From Carposina sasakii (Eukaryota > Arthropoda > Insecta > Lepidoptera > Carposinidae): 64,000 nucleotides of DNA. The translations under genes were made by a program, and so were the position numbers. How positions within the stretch are numbered: position 1 is the first letter of the stretch; each line of letters begins with the position of its first letter. The notes under the pieces are model-generated. The model saw only the letters and a list, made by a program, of their open reading frames with translations. It was not told the DNA's origin and did no database searches. Below, one piece after another: positions 34,665 through 47,036 of this stretch. The stretch spans positions 3,720,001 through 3,784,000 of the forward strand of contig CP053154.1 of assembly GCA_014607495.2 (NCBI GenBank), read 5' to 3'.

Positions 34665-35535
34665 TAGAAAAAAAGATTTGAGAAATTTTGTCACATAATA
34701 GATATAGTAAATACTTGTAATAACAAATAAATAATGACAGTGACAATATTATATTAATTTACAATTAAATGACATTTGTTGGTATAAATGATGTGGGGAC
34801 TCCGTCCGTATAATTCGCCAAAAAGAGATGAGTATAAAATATGATATCGCTGCTATTGTTTTGAACATCCGTATTTCAGATTCCATTGAGTTTCAGATAG
34901 ATGGATATAAATTAAAATTTCACCGTGATAACCGTCTCCAATCATCACAAGTCCTAGATTTGCGATCGAACAAGGCCCCCGCTCCTCCCCCGCTAACCCA
35001 ACCTGTTTCAGAATGAAACTGACCTAATTTCCCACTGCATTCCCCCTCCACGCCGAATGACGTCATAGTTTACCTTCGCCCTAAAAACTGCATATCCCAT
35101 TTTCTTCTACCATGCAAGTACTGACCCATTTAACGCGGTTTATGGGTGAGAGTCGCATGTTATGGGTTTGGCTGTTGCGTCGTTTTGTGCCGTTACCAGG
35201 GCATGGAGTAGAATCTGGGTCATTCCGGGTTGCAAGGCGGTTGAATGATGAATCGAAGCACGCAGGGTGCCCCGTTCATTCTTGCTGGGCTGGACGCAGG
35301 CGCTATGTGTGACGCATGAATCGCAGGGTTATTTTTAGAATTTCCGATGTTGTTGCAGATATATTGAGATACAGATAAAAATAGATAAGTTTTTTTTAAA
35401 TTGTTCTTACATATAATTTATTATTACCAAACAACTAACATTAAATATTTACAGAAGGGTAGACATTTCTATAACTAACTTAAAAACTACTTAGGGCTAG
35501 TGTGTATATGGTAGATCGGTTGACCAGTTCCGGTT
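34665..35535. other. Non-coding; CRE palindrome beside C-rich tract
   Basis: TGACGTCA at 35058-35065, preceded by cccccgctcctcccccgc (34978) and tccccctccacgcc (35041). No coding unit supported; open readings lack motifs. Confidence 0.35.
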
Positions 35536-36017
35536 TTACAGGATGATCAACCGGTCTGAATTATCAGGTAGCGTGCCCAAAATGCTAGCTGCGTTGCCGC
35601 GCTGGATTGCTATACTTATTCTTTGGCCTAAGTAGCAGCCAGCATTTTGGTCACGTGTGGACTCCACGAGCCGCCCGGCCAGGTCCTTGTAGAATTGGAA
35701 CGCCGCTGGTCCAGCGTCTCCACGCCAAATGGCGCATATAAGTAGCCCCTGTCGAGGCTGGAATATTTACGCCGTTTGAGAGATTCTGCAGGATGGTGGG
35801 ACGGTGCCAGTGTATCAACGCATGTAGCGTCCCACACTAGAGGCCGTCCCATCTTCCATGGAATAAGTGTCATACCGTCGGGCCTTTCTCCGTCATCGCG
35901 CATTAGGCCGTTTGGCTCTAGCAGCGCGGCGATATTTGAGGTTCCTAAGGCCCGACGGATGACATCATTAATTGCGCTATGGCGTGCTTTGCGGCAGGCA
36001 CTTCTACAGCAGGATAG
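35536..36017 (-). pseudogene. R2-like LINE ORF, C-terminal part (restriction-like endonuclease)
   Basis: Minus strand reads [20 protein letters not shown], then [32 protein letters not shown], and ends AIQRGNAASILGTLP...IIL with TAA at 35536-35538. The RPD followed about 15 residues later by D fits the restriction-like endonuclease of early-branching (R2/NeSL/HERO-type) LINEs, after a CXC...HX4C zinc motif. The ORF is interrupted at 36027-36604 by a transposon; reading resumes in the same frame beyond it. Some frame changes occur, so it is not functional. Confidence 0.7.
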
Positions 36018-36026
36018 CCCATGGTG

Positions 36027-36604
36027 GGGATACCTCCACTTGCCAAAATTTCATTTGCCATAATGGTCAACAGACATAATATTGTTTCTCATAATTTCAT
36101 ATGTCATACTCACTTATTTGCCATAATAGTCATATGCCAGAAACTTTGTTTTCCATAAAGTCAATTTCCATAACATCATAACATAATCATTGTAATCCAT
36201 AATTATCATATGCCATAAAATAATTTGCCATAGAAATTGATTTTAGAAGAAGCATAAAATCGGTTTAAAATAATCGATGAATTGGTTTAGCGTTGGTTTG
36301 GGTAGGTTAGGTTAGGTTAGAGTATGACAAACAACGTACAAGCCGAGCGAGCGAAGCGAGCATGCCGCGGCAGCGGCCGGCGAAGTGCCAGAATGCTAAT
36401 GGTTTTTTAGTGTTTATAGTAATAAATATGGAAAACAATGCGTATGGCATTAGTATTATTATGGAATCTAATTTTCGGGCAAAAAAAGAGTATGACACAT
36501 AAATATTATGGCAAATAACAAATTCGGGCAAATGAAATTCGGGCAAGTAAAATTCTGGCATATGAGTATTCGTGCATATAATTTTCGGGCAAACATTAGA
36601 CACC
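36027..36604. mobile_element. DNA transposon inserted into the R2-like LINE, 9-bp target duplication
   Basis: 578 bp flanked by CCCATGGTG on both sides (36018-36026, 36605-36613). Removing the insert plus one duplicate restores the LINE reading ...DHHG|LSC.... Both ends carry arrays of tttgccataat-type words (left) and aattcgggcaaatg-type words (right, inverse). Nine-bp duplication fits Mutator-like elements; terminal repeats are weak. Its centre (36300-36390) shares a telomere-like aggttaggttaggttag tract and a gagcgagcg GC block with 14941-15753. Confidence 0.8.
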
Positions 36605-38400
36605 CCCATGGTGATCGAGGCGCTCCACCATTTCACCACAGGCGCATCGGTGAGGCACTATATATGGGGCACCGGTGCGCAGAGAAACCGCCACGCCGAA
36701 TGTGTTGTTGTCCAGTAGCGTCCCCAGATTGCTTGACGGGGGGGCTTACAGCCAAAGACCTGCCTCCCAGCAGGACACAGCAAGGAGACGCGCCCTCTCG
36801 GTGGGGTTGCTGGACGTTTCTAGTAGATTATTTCGTGCCTGCTCACTGAGAGGGTCGTCCCACTGCTTTTGCGAGGATAGGTCCTTGGACAGGCTGTTGT
36901 TTGGGCAGGCTAAATTCCATGCATTTATGGCCTCGGTTATGTAAGCGATGTCGCAGTGGTTATGACACGGTGCCAAAATGGTTTTTATTAATTTTTCTGT
37001 ACCCATAACCGAGGAAAGGAAGGCCGGCAGCGATACACTCGAAATTTTTCGGATGCCTAGGCGTCCGAACCTGATTGGAAGTGCTGCTTGGCTCCATGTG
37101 CGATAGTCCAAAGGAATGTTGAAGATGGTGGTGATTGTATCCCTCAAGATGCTGTTCACTTGTTGTAAAAGATTAGGGTACTTCCAATGTTGGCAGCATC
37201 ATTTGTAAATTTAGGGACAAAAAGGCAGTATTTTAGAATTACGTAGACCATATGCATTTTTTTGGAGTCTATCCGAAAACGAACGAAAATTTTTAAGTTT
37301 TTTTCTCAACGAAGTCTGGTATAGATTCGTCGAGGATAGGCGAACCTAGAAGGTGAAGCGAGCTACTCGTATTGTTTAGGATTTTTATCTTTGGTGCCAA
37401 AGTGTTAAACATTGCTATTTCTTTTACAAATAGTTCGCATTTAGAAAAATTTAGGTCTAAATTAATAGGTTTTGAATTGGGAGATTGAAAACGGTTTTCG
37501 AGTCGCCTCCTAAGGTTCCGTCATCTAAGTACCATACATTAAATTTTGATTCCCAATTTTTAATGATGGGATGAATTGCGAGACTAAAAATAGCCGGCCC
37601 AAGTGGGTCTCCCTATTGACAATCCTGTTGTTTCTGAAGAGAGTCTATAATTTTGATATATTAATTTAGATTTTTTCCGTAACATTGTGATAGGAAAGGA
37701 AATACGTCTGGGACTTTGTTTTTGACTTCTGTCAACAGAGTACTCCTATAGACGGAGTTGAAGGCATTCTTAATATCCACCTTCAGCAGCGCGTCTCCGT
37801 CGTTGTGGGAGAGATAGGTTCGTAGAGCGTGTACCGCTGCCTCACAGCCGCCGCGGGACCCATAGCCGAGTTGTGTCGGTTGAAACTCTTGTGACAGGAT
37901 CCGGCCTTTGGCCCTACAACAAATTTTGGCTGTGAGGCGGCGATGCGTAGTGTCAAAAGCAATAGGCCTAATGCCTCCATCTATTTTATTAGAGCGCACA
38001 GGTTGGCCCCATAGAGGATTTCAGTAATATTGCTGTTGACATTGCCTGCCAGCATGTAGTTAACAAGGCTCGTCAGAGCTACAGTAAGAATTTCACCTGC
38101 ACTACCGCAACCTGGGCCTACCAGGTCCTTAAGGTGTTGTGGTGTTGGCCATCAAGTCCGCCGGTAGAGCCGCTTGGAACGAAGCTATCGCGTCCCGTAA
38201 GCCGGCGGCGGTCACCGACAGAGCATCGTGATCGGGTGGCGCGGGAAGGACGGTATGTGCTGCAGGTGGATGTTTATCCTGCAAAGCCGTCAGGATGTCA
38301 GAGCAATTTTGGGCCACTTCGTCACAGGAAAACAGTAAGCGTGCCGCACCCCTAATGTCCCCGTCATTTAGTTTATTTTCAAGTAGACGGTAGCGAGCAC
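36605..38400 (-). pseudogene. R2-like LINE ORF, reverse transcriptase part
   Basis: Minus-strand pieces in order: a linker (LRDAIASFQAALPADLM near 38180), RT motifs GGIRPIAFDTTHRRLTAKIC and GDALLKVDIKNAFNSV (37700-37990), DPLGPAIFSLAIHPI (about 37590), the catalytic YLDD box at 37520-37531, a thumb/connection segment with LPIRFGRLGIRK (36746-37159), and a zinc motif HRCACGEMVERLDHH just before the inserted transposon. Several frameshifts and stops separate the pieces. Left edge of the ORF not determined. Confidence 0.75.
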
Positions 38401-39145
38401 CAGGGAAGCGGCGGGCATGTGGATATGATGAAGTAGACTAAGGGAGTTCGGGGTATGTAGGCAGTTTTTTTAAATTTGCTGACAATTTAAAATTTTATTA
38501 CGAAATGGAATATTTTTATTTGTTTACGGACTGGCAAAGTTGGTATGAAGGTAATAAGGTTACTAATCCAAAATGATCGTCTAGTTTTCACTCTTTACTC
38601 TTTCTCTAATTGTAACACTGAAAATATTGCGTTTTTCTTTGGTCATTTTCTAATTTTTTTTACAATTTTCAATAATAATAAAACTAGAAAGTAGCAATGT
38701 ATGTATAATAAACTTATCAATAGGGGACCGAAAATAAATAGGTTATCGCAGTTTCAGGTATCTACTTTGGAAATGTCACAGACATTTACTTATAAGTACC
38801 AAAAAAAAACGAATCAAGCATGTTACGAGTACTTAAAAAATTGGTTACTTTATTTTGTACCGAAAAAGAGAACCTTGACTATTATGAAGAAACTGACAAC
38901 ATCTAATTATTGAAGGACCTAGACCTAAATACAAACAATACCCTACATCAACACCATTAGCGTTCTGAAATTTGGAGCATACAAACATTGGTCACACAGG
39001 CCTATATTCCTACAGAGTGAGTGTTAATTAAGTTGTTCTTAGTGCCTGAAATTCTTATTATTTTATCACTATATAATGCACAACGCGCTAATTGCATTTT
39101 ATACTAGTCAGGGCCCGCTGCTAATAAAATTAAGTAGTTTTTATT
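38401..39145. other. Non-coding stretch
   Basis: No supported gene or bounded repeat; short AT-rich open reading at 38701-38913 has no motif. Confidence 0.4.
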
Positions 39146-39363
39146 ACATACATACATACATATAATCACGCCTTTATCCCTTACGGGGTAAGCAGAGCAC
39201 CACAAGGGCTGATAGAACCACATGGTGCCACTTCTGACCAATTTTGAGGGTATAGTTGAGATGTACATTTTCGGTTAGTAGTGACAGGTGGTCAACCCAT
39301 CGCCTACAAAACACCAAGACCCTCTACTGTCTTGTACAGTATGCCCGGGAAGAGAAGCAGCTG
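39146..39363 (+). repeat. SINE-like repeat D, copy 2
   Basis: catacatacatacatataatcacgcctttatccc start, gccacttctgaccaattttgagg middle, cgggaagagaagcagct end, as in 22157-22413. It lacks the perfect hairpin of that copy. Confidence 0.8.
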
Positions 39364-40919
39364 TAGTATTATACTTTTTTTTACTTCCAGAGCAGCACAG
39401 AAGAAGTTTTTATTATTTGGAGGGTTTTTTAAAATTTAATTTTATATTAGCTTTACCTACACTAGTATTTTTACAAATTACATAAATAATACAAAGGTAA
39501 ACATAATTTTAGTAGTGTACGCTTTCCTCTCAAAGGCATTAGGTTAACATCTCAATATTTGTCTCGCAATCCTTTAAACCCTGTAGCGTTCCTCTTGAAG
39601 CCCTTGTAATAGGACACTAGGTTTCATGAAAAACTAAAATTTATTACTACCAAAAGTTATCGGTTAATCGTATTATTATTTGTTATAAATAAATAATAAT
39701 TAAATAAATATGCACACACTTCACAATATATTAACCTAGTCACACACTAACATCCTTAAGGTCTTGTGAATATTGTATATTTGTTAGCAATATACCTCAT
39801 GGGTTGCCACGCCATTTTGCTACTGCAGGGATCAGAATCAAAGTATATTATTTACTCTTTATGCAAATCCCTATATGGCCTATGGATATCTATCCTAAGG
39901 TTTATATATTTCTATCAAACTATCTTAGGCTTATAAATTTGTATTGTTTATAAATTATTCTTTGAATAAAACTAAATTACTGTTGCCTATGTGAATTATA
40001 AATGAGCTCGGTAGGTAGGCTGATTACGTACCTTGCAAAAGCAAAGCAGTGGCAAGGCGAAGCGATCACCGAATATTGTACTAGCATTGCAAATGTAAGA
40101 TTAATTTATTTAAGTAAGATTATTATTTATTTAATTTTATTTATTGATTTCCACACAACTCACAATAGTTCGTGCCAACAGTGTTTACATAAACCATTAC
40201 TGGTTTTTCTAAACACTGCCGTCATCCCTTTTCAAGCACAAAAAACCCAAAAATATAAATAAAAAGCTACAACACACCTACTTATCCTACATCTAACATT
40301 ACTATTTAATATACCTACTATCCACCGAGCGAAACGTACCATACATACCCGCGATGAGGGTACTTGTGAAAAATTTTACATTATGGATTTGAATTGAATA
40401 ATACTTTCTATATTTTTCCCAAATACCTCCACGTTGTAATATGCGGTGAATATTATAGTCATTTATACAGAGTGTTCTTAATATTTTTGTCATCGTTATA
40501 TCTATTTTAGTTTATATATTTATAAATAAATATATATACGTACCTAATACGGAGACCGTTGGGTATGTTGCCTGCTTGACTTACAAGGGCAGTGGGACAA
40601 GATTGTCTTTAAGTAAATATTAATGTGCTAAATTTAATCGGGCTGACTGCAAGGGCGAATCCATGGTCTTTAGGCAATGTTACAATTTTACGAGCAAAAG
40701 CGAAGTTCGCAAAGTTATCGAATTATCACCATCCCCTAACTTCAATTCTAGATCCGACCTTGGTTGAATGATGGTGAAATATAATATAACATTAATTACA
40801 GTGATACACATTCAAGTGCATCGCAAGAGTTAGTTGTACTCCAGCAAGCATCTTGGGGAAGCTATGAATATCATTGTTGAATACATTTATTGCCAGCACT
40901 TGTACATACAATATATACA

Positions 40920-41035
40920 AGAGGTATGTCAGGGGTCCATGGCAAATGAAGTCCATATTCTCTGCCTATCCCTCCGGGATAGAGGCGTGATTTTATGTAT
41001 GCAAGTAACTGCACACTCTTGTCGTGTCAGTAGAT
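40920..41035 (-). repeat. SINE-like repeat D, partial inverted copy
   Basis: ctctgcctatccctccgggatagaggcgtgattttatgtatg is the reverse of the repeat D head. Short fragment only. Confidence 0.5.
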
Positions 41036-41379
41036 GAGAAGAAGAATAATTTGACTGATTTGCTCTTAGGATTTGCTGGAAGAAATTTCATTTAAAGATA
41101 AGCACACCTTTATACATTTCTTTTAGAAATGCCGAAAATTTCCGTTCCCGTGGGAAAATCCTTTCTTATCGGAATTCTCATACAAAGAACACACCCTCTA
41201 TGTTTCAGGTCAGGAGGTTGATCCCTCAGTCATTTAGTACAAAGCACATTATTATCATTTCTTCATATCTCTTTCTGTTTAACCAGTATATGTCCTAACC
41301 AGGCATACGAATTACCGCATATGCATATACGCTACTTTAAAGTGAGCCCGCAAGTAACTCAATCTTGTTGACGTCAAAC

Positions 41380-41770
41380 ATATTCCAGAGCCCAACTAAG
41401 CAATTACTTTAAATAAATTGCAGTTCTAACGTCATCAACGGATCCTCGCCAAAATCGAGTCCAAGGTGCTCCATCCGCATCCCTGCGGCTAAATGTCAAA
41501 CGGCCATAACCATCACTACGCAGGACGTCCGACGGATCCACTCGGAACTAAAGATAGCTCTATGAAATAGAGTAAAGCGCATAGATACCAGCGCCAAGCT
41601 TGAGGGGCTTCCCAAGTTGGGAGGACGTCAGCGTCGATACACTCTTCACTTGTTGCACCATGACCGGGTCACAGCGGGGCGTGGGGCGGGGGTGCTCTGT
41701 GGGTCAACGACTGAACGCAGCCGCATGCAAGCTATTCCTGGAGCCTGCATAGGTAAAGTTCGAAGGTCAT
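41380..41770. other. GC-rich island, function unknown
   Basis: Stands out from AT-rich flanks. Contains gcggggcgtggggcggggg (Sp1-like) near 41673 and ends in a donor-like CATAG|GTAAAG near 41753. It may be a promoter with first non-coding exon on the plus strand. TGACGTCA lies just upstream at 41369-41376. No protein recognised. Confidence 0.25.
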
Positions 41771-42750
41771 TTGGTATGTTATTGAGATGAATTGGGAAAA
41801 TATGATGGAAAATTGGATTGGGGTGGATATTTTTAGTATTAGGTTTTCTTGTGTTTTAAAGTAATGAGTGGGTATCTTTTTATTTCAAAATTGTTTTTAT
41901 CCAAATCACTCTATATTTTACCTCGTTTATAGTTACACGTGATAGTAAAAAAAGTATGATTTTATAAATTTAATTAACGCCCTCTAGTAGTATTTATTAC
42001 CTATTTAGCAAAGCATCAAGCAATCAGAGAATATGCTCATTCGCTGATTGCTTATAAAAATCCTATTAGGTAGATAATTGTAATCGCAATGGAATTTAAC
42101 ATTTCAATGCGAATCACCCATTTTTGCTGTCACTTTGCATTTGCAAAATACGTAAACAACCATATTAGGTGTCTGTGAGATCTCATTTATGATCGTGCAG
42201 TTCTGGCTCCTTTATTTTTGGAATACAGCCGTCACTATCTGTATGTATATGTAATTAATTACCTACTAGTTGCCTACTAGTTCAATATGTTTGTAAGTAG
42301 GTGTGGCGCCAATGAAACATCATTTACACTTTACCCACCTAAGAATTATATTTCAGCTAACGTGTATTTTTAACATTCAAATATTATTGGAAACATGACA
42401 GCCACTAAAATATGCGATATGTATCGATTATACAGAATGAGAACACTTCACTAACCATGGATTAAAGTGGTACCTACGAGTATAGGCCGGACCTACTAAC
42501 TTTTATATTACCTATATATCAATTATGTATTTCACCTGGAAACTCTATTGTACATTATTTTCATTACAAAAAGCTCATATTGTAACATTAAAATATTTAT
42601 ACTTCATATGCAATTTAAAATAAGAAACCTTAAAATCTACCACAAGATCTTACGCTTACTTAGCATTGCCGAATCTCCAGTTAAAAAATCCTGTCCCAAA
42701 AATACACGAATGTTATTAACACGCTATCCCAGATAGAGGCTGCACCGCCA

Positions 42751-42854
42751 TGACGTCACAGAGGCGCGGCACCGAGCCCCATTCATAGAGCCTTCACGCA
42801 CACACACAGCCGTACACCAACACACCCACCAACGAGATTTTCGTTATGACGTCA
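42751..42854. promoter_or_regulatory. Two TGACGTCA palindromes in a GC-rich block
   Basis: Perfect CRE/ATF palindromes at 42751-42758 and 42847-42854 in a GC-rich segment extending to about 42985, with a CCAAT box (caccaatgaaag) near 42867. Looks like a promoter or enhancer; the gene it might serve is not identified. Confidence 0.35.
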
Positions 42855-43297
42855 CGCCGCCTCCACCAATGAAAGCGCAGATCCATTCAAGCCCAACTGC
42901 TGAAGGGAAATTCGACGGCTTGCAAGCACCAGTCGACGGACGGTCGCCGCGTGGGCGGTGTGGGACCCATAGCCCAGCCTCACAAAGTTCAGAGTTTCCA
43001 AAGTTTTTCTAACAATGATTTCTAGAATTATACTCGCATTGGCATGTTTAAACGTGTTTTAGTCGGCAGTTCCGTAAGTTTTAACCTCGGTAAGTTGTAA
43101 ACTAGTTTTAACTTTAGTTCGAAAGTTATTCAAACTACTAGATTTACATAAAAAAAAGTTGGTAGATTTTACAATATAAGTATGCCCATGTACAGGCCTA
43201 CTACGAAATACTACGAAATGCTACGAGAGCGCGTAGGCGTTTGTCTGGTTCGTAGCTCGCAGACTCGCCCACGCAAAACCTGCCTCCATCTCACGAT

Positions 43298-43307
43298 CTA
43301 TTTTTAG
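43298..43307. promoter_or_regulatory. MEF2 consensus site
   Basis: CTATTTTTAG matches YTAWWWWTAR exactly, in a GC-richer block about 20 kb upstream of troponin I. Muscle relevance is inference. Confidence 0.3.
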
Positions 43308-43416
43308 GACCTAAAATGGTTTGTTAACATTCAACATGACAGATATAAAGCCTTTTTTATACAATAATTAAATTGGAATCGGAGTTCAAAATGTAACATT
43401 TTTATAACAATGAGTT

Positions 43417-43522
43417 ATTGACCCGGTGGCTTAGTGGTTATAGCGGCTGGCACGGTTTGCAGCGGTCGTGAGTTCTATTCCCACTCGGGTGAAGAATTTT
43501 TTCCATTTTTTTAATTAATAAT
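43417..43522 (+). mobile_element. Very short tRNA-derived SINE with 16-bp target duplication
   Basis: The insert is bounded by perfect direct repeats TTTATAACAATGAGTT (43401-43416 and 43523-43538). It holds an A-box-like TGGCTTAGTGGTTATAGCGG (43427-43446), a B-box-like GAGTTCTATTCC (43470-43481) and a T/A-rich 3' tail. The tRNA-like part does not fold into a proper anticodon arm, so it is not a functional tRNA. The clean duplication points to recent LINE-driven insertion. Confidence 0.8.
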
Positions 43523-43577
43523 TTTATAACAATGAGTTTTAAAAATTTAATTGCAAATCATCATCAGTAAAATTATA

Positions 43578-43933
43578 CTGGGTGTAAAAAGACAACTTTG
43601 TTCTTTTAATACCTCGTATTCTTTGTAACATCACGATCATTTTTTTATATGGAAGCACCCCTGGGAAACCACGGGTTTCCAAGATATTGAGGTCCAAAGT
43701 TACATGAATATCAGCATTTTTTTAAAATAAATCAATCTGGAAACAGATAACAAACATTTTTTTAGAGACACCATATTAATATTTAAAAATGTTAGATTTG
43801 TAGGTACATTTGTCAATCGAATGCATTGCTTGCAATATTTTTTTCCCCAGTGTTGATTCGATAGAAAAAAATGATCGTTACGTTACAAAGAATACGAGGT
43901 ATTAAAATAAAAACGTTGTCTTTTTACACCCTG
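43578..43933. mobile_element. MITE family C
   Basis: 356 bp flanked by TA; ends CTGGGTGTAAAAAGACAAC / GTTGTCTTTTTACACCCTG with about 75-bp inverted repeats. 43632-43722 is homologous to the interior of family B (gatcatttttt..atggaagca, tttccaagatatt, ggtccaaagtt), although the ends differ. Confidence 0.85.
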
Positions 43934-44835
43934 TATGAAGTAATGAAATAAGGCTTTTCTTATAAAATTTTTCGTACGTCACATTAAGCGAGCGTGCGCA
44001 CAGGTACACCTTAATGACCAAGGTCGATTTCAAACCTCTGTAGAGATGTATATCGAAATATACATCAAATAAGATCAATATATATTTAATTTTTGCCCCT
44101 ATTAAAGTGCCTTAATAGTTCAATGAGTCCTCTTTGTTAGCGCCGAGTCTTTATATTTATTACTAAATAAACCTCATAAATGTAGAAACACAGAGGAAAA
44201 ACTCAAAAAATGTAATTAGTACGTTAATAGGAAATACTTCGTACTTTGGTCAAATTACTTGATTGGCATAAGCACAACATGCACTGGTAATGTGTCTACA
44301 AGTAACTAAAGTTTTACAGGCATATAAAATTACATTTGCCAGCAAAATACACGAAGTACCCACTTAAAATGTGTTGTCTCAAACCAAGTTTAAACAATAT
44401 TCAAAGCAAAGTCGAAAACGGTTATCCCACAAAAAAAAATTCCTTGTAAAATGTTGCCAAGCCTCGCACTGTCGAAAGTTATTAGATTTCATGTAGAGCT
44501 AAGCTTCTAATTCTATACGCCCTAACAAGGCCTAACTTTACTTTACAATCACACTACAAGAACTCTACACTTCAGTCAAAATATGTAGATTGGCTAATTT
44601 CTCTACGTGCACTTCGGGCGTAAGGTAGGTACTGAGGGGTAAGCACGAACTTCTGGATAGTCCATAACGCTATCGTCAAACTGTCATATCACATTGATTT
44701 TGCTAGCGAGTCGCTAGCGTTACGCCGCGTAAAAAGGTTCGTGTTTACCCCACTGTTCATAATTATTTTTCTGTTATACCTACCTACATTAATTCCAGTA
44801 GTAACGAAACGTACAGGTACTATTTCAAGTACTAT

Positions 44836-44960
44836 GTATTTAAGAATTTTTCAGATTATCTGGTAAAATAAACATGACATTTGAAAATCTTCTCTATGAT
44901 GGGCTATTTTCATATTTCAGCATTTCGCTACTTAATATAACCCTTTTGTTACACACTGTA
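44836..44960. mobile_element. MITE family A, right-half remnant
   Basis: Carries aaataaacatgacattt-gaaa, gggctattttcat and the terminal acccttttgttacacactg of family A. The left half is missing. Confidence 0.6.
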
Positions 44961-46510
44961 ACAATTCTATCTATAACAACTACTTACTGAAGATCGATAT
45001 GTCATACAATTCTATTTACAAATTTAAATCAGGTAAGTACCTAGGTTATTATTCTAGTAACTAATTAGCATAACTAATAAGGTTTAAAAATTATTTCATA
45101 ACTTGATATTTCAACTACTTATAGTTTATATCCCATAATTTGTGCCGTACCGTTAGCATAAAAAAACATTCATATAGATTCTCCATAGTGAGCTATTTAT
45201 CGTCAATGCTGTCCCTACTGTGCTAAACGTAGCTGTCAGATCACCTTTATAATCCTGTTTCAACGAGGTATAGAGTACCATGAAAAAAATTGTATTCCGT
45301 ATCTATTCTGTGCCATTTTTGTCACATTCCAACAAATCGTCATAGCGCATACAGTCGATGTCTATAACACATGTTCGTAATTTTACTTAACCAAGTACAA
45401 ATAACGCCACTAACTTACTTCAATTACAACAAAGTAGGCCCCTTGAATCGTACTAAATTAAAAAGTTTTTTTTTTCGGTCCCATGGCCATCCCATATTGC
45501 CAAATTGCAGCTTCCTACGTCCTCTAGTTTAGGTTGTGCTTTATCGGTAAGAAAACTGAGAAAATGATGAAATAGAAACTGTATGTGTAAGAAATTCAGA
45601 TAGTCGAAGAAATAAGATTTAAAAAATTTTAAATGACACATGAGATTAATTAAATCACTATAATTATAATATGTAACACCAAACAAAGTTTAGCAAAAGC
45701 AAAAGCGCGATAGGTACAACACACGGGTTTAAAATTTATTAGTGAAAAGCTGATTGTTTGTCCGGTGCATCAGCGAGAGTTCGCTAGAATACATCAGCTG
45801 CATCTCCTCCCGTACATATCGTAAGAGTGGACTAAGGAACTCAGGGGCGTTCCCTCAGACGATTGATCTTTTACATCTGGCCCCGCTATAAAAATGTAGG
45901 ATGTAAAAGGTAAGATCTCCTTTGTGATGTACTTAGTAATGGTTTTTATGCCATTGAGAGAAGACAGTATAGGTACACTTTATCATTGAATAGAGTTATG
46001 AATACGTGCTTATGATGCACTTGATTGATATCTGTATATGATATCTGTGTTGACTCGGTCCATAAACCAAATAAGGTGCTTTTAAATGTATTTTCGTCAT
46101 TTTAACACGAGAACAGGATAAAAATTCTCGTATTTTTTCTCGACACGGTTATTGAAAATACAACTAAAAATATTTAAATATGTAAGGAAACTAGCTTTTT
46201 TTTATTTCTTAATAAATACTTCTTATGACCTTAGTCTCGTGTTAAAAGGAAGATATTTTTTGTAAAATGTAACCTTATAGCAGGACCTTTTTTATTCAAC
46301 TAGTTTTTTTAATTCTTTAGCTTTGTAGTTACACCACTAAAGTATACACATAGTAGGTAAGTTGGTTTATACTAGAAACTTGACTTTAAAAGTTTACATT
46401 ACCTTTATGTTTAAAACTTACGCATTATCTGCAGAGGCCACAAAGAAACAATATCCATAAAACAGGCAGATATTCCTGCGAGGGAGGAGGGGGGGGGTAG
46501 AGGTCTTCTT

Positions 46511-46537
46511 TGACGTCAGCAGCATCGTGTGACGTCA
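46511..46537. promoter_or_regulatory. Two TGACGTCA palindromes, 19 bp apart
   Basis: At 46511-46518 and 46530-46537, just after a purine run gagggaggaggggggggg. Similar arrangement of a homopurine/pyrimidine tract plus CRE as at 32.5 and 35.0 kb. Confidence 0.35.
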
Positions 46538-47003
46538 TAGTTTTCTGCCACACCCGCCATCGCTTATTCGAGTAATCCTAGGTTACAAAGGAATGTTGAA
46601 ATAATAGAAAAAAAGCTATCTCAATTTATGAGTATGTAAACTTAAAAAAAAAGTAATTATGTATCTCTAACAACGAGTAGGTTGACTACAGCCTATAGGT
46701 ACAAAAACTTACGTCTTTGGTATACCTACTTATGAACTGAAAACAAAGCTGAAAATAAAAGATTTCTTACGGTAAAAAATATAGAATTGCATAATGTACT
46801 TTAATTAAGATTATTTCATCAAAATTAAAAAATAAACTTAATGCACTACATAAAGGCGCGTCGTGCCTGTAAAATTCAATGAACGAACCTTAGCTACGTC
46901 ACGCAGGCTGTATCGCCGTCCTTGTCCGACATGCGGCGCCCATTGAGCGGGAGAGGGATGGAAGTGACCCAGTTTTCCGACCTCGCTCGGTGGTGATCGT
47001 CGT

Positions 47004-47036
47004 CTATTTTTAATCTGAAGGTCGGTTTATTTATAG
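47004..47036. promoter_or_regulatory. MEF2 consensus next to a TATA-like box
   Basis: CTATTTTTAA (47004-47013) fits the MEF2 consensus; 15 bp on, the minus strand has CTATAAATAAAC, a good TATA box. The block 46855-47110 is GC-richer than its flanks. The orientation and gene are unknown. Confidence 0.3.

Noticed and set aside
36508..36944. Plus-strand readings near 36.5-36.9 kb
   Set aside because: Antisense to the R2-like LINE ORF and its inserted transposon.
43421..43491. Functional tRNA gene
   Set aside because: A- and B-box-like words are present but the acceptor and anticodon arms do not pair properly; flanking 16-bp duplication shows a SINE insertion.
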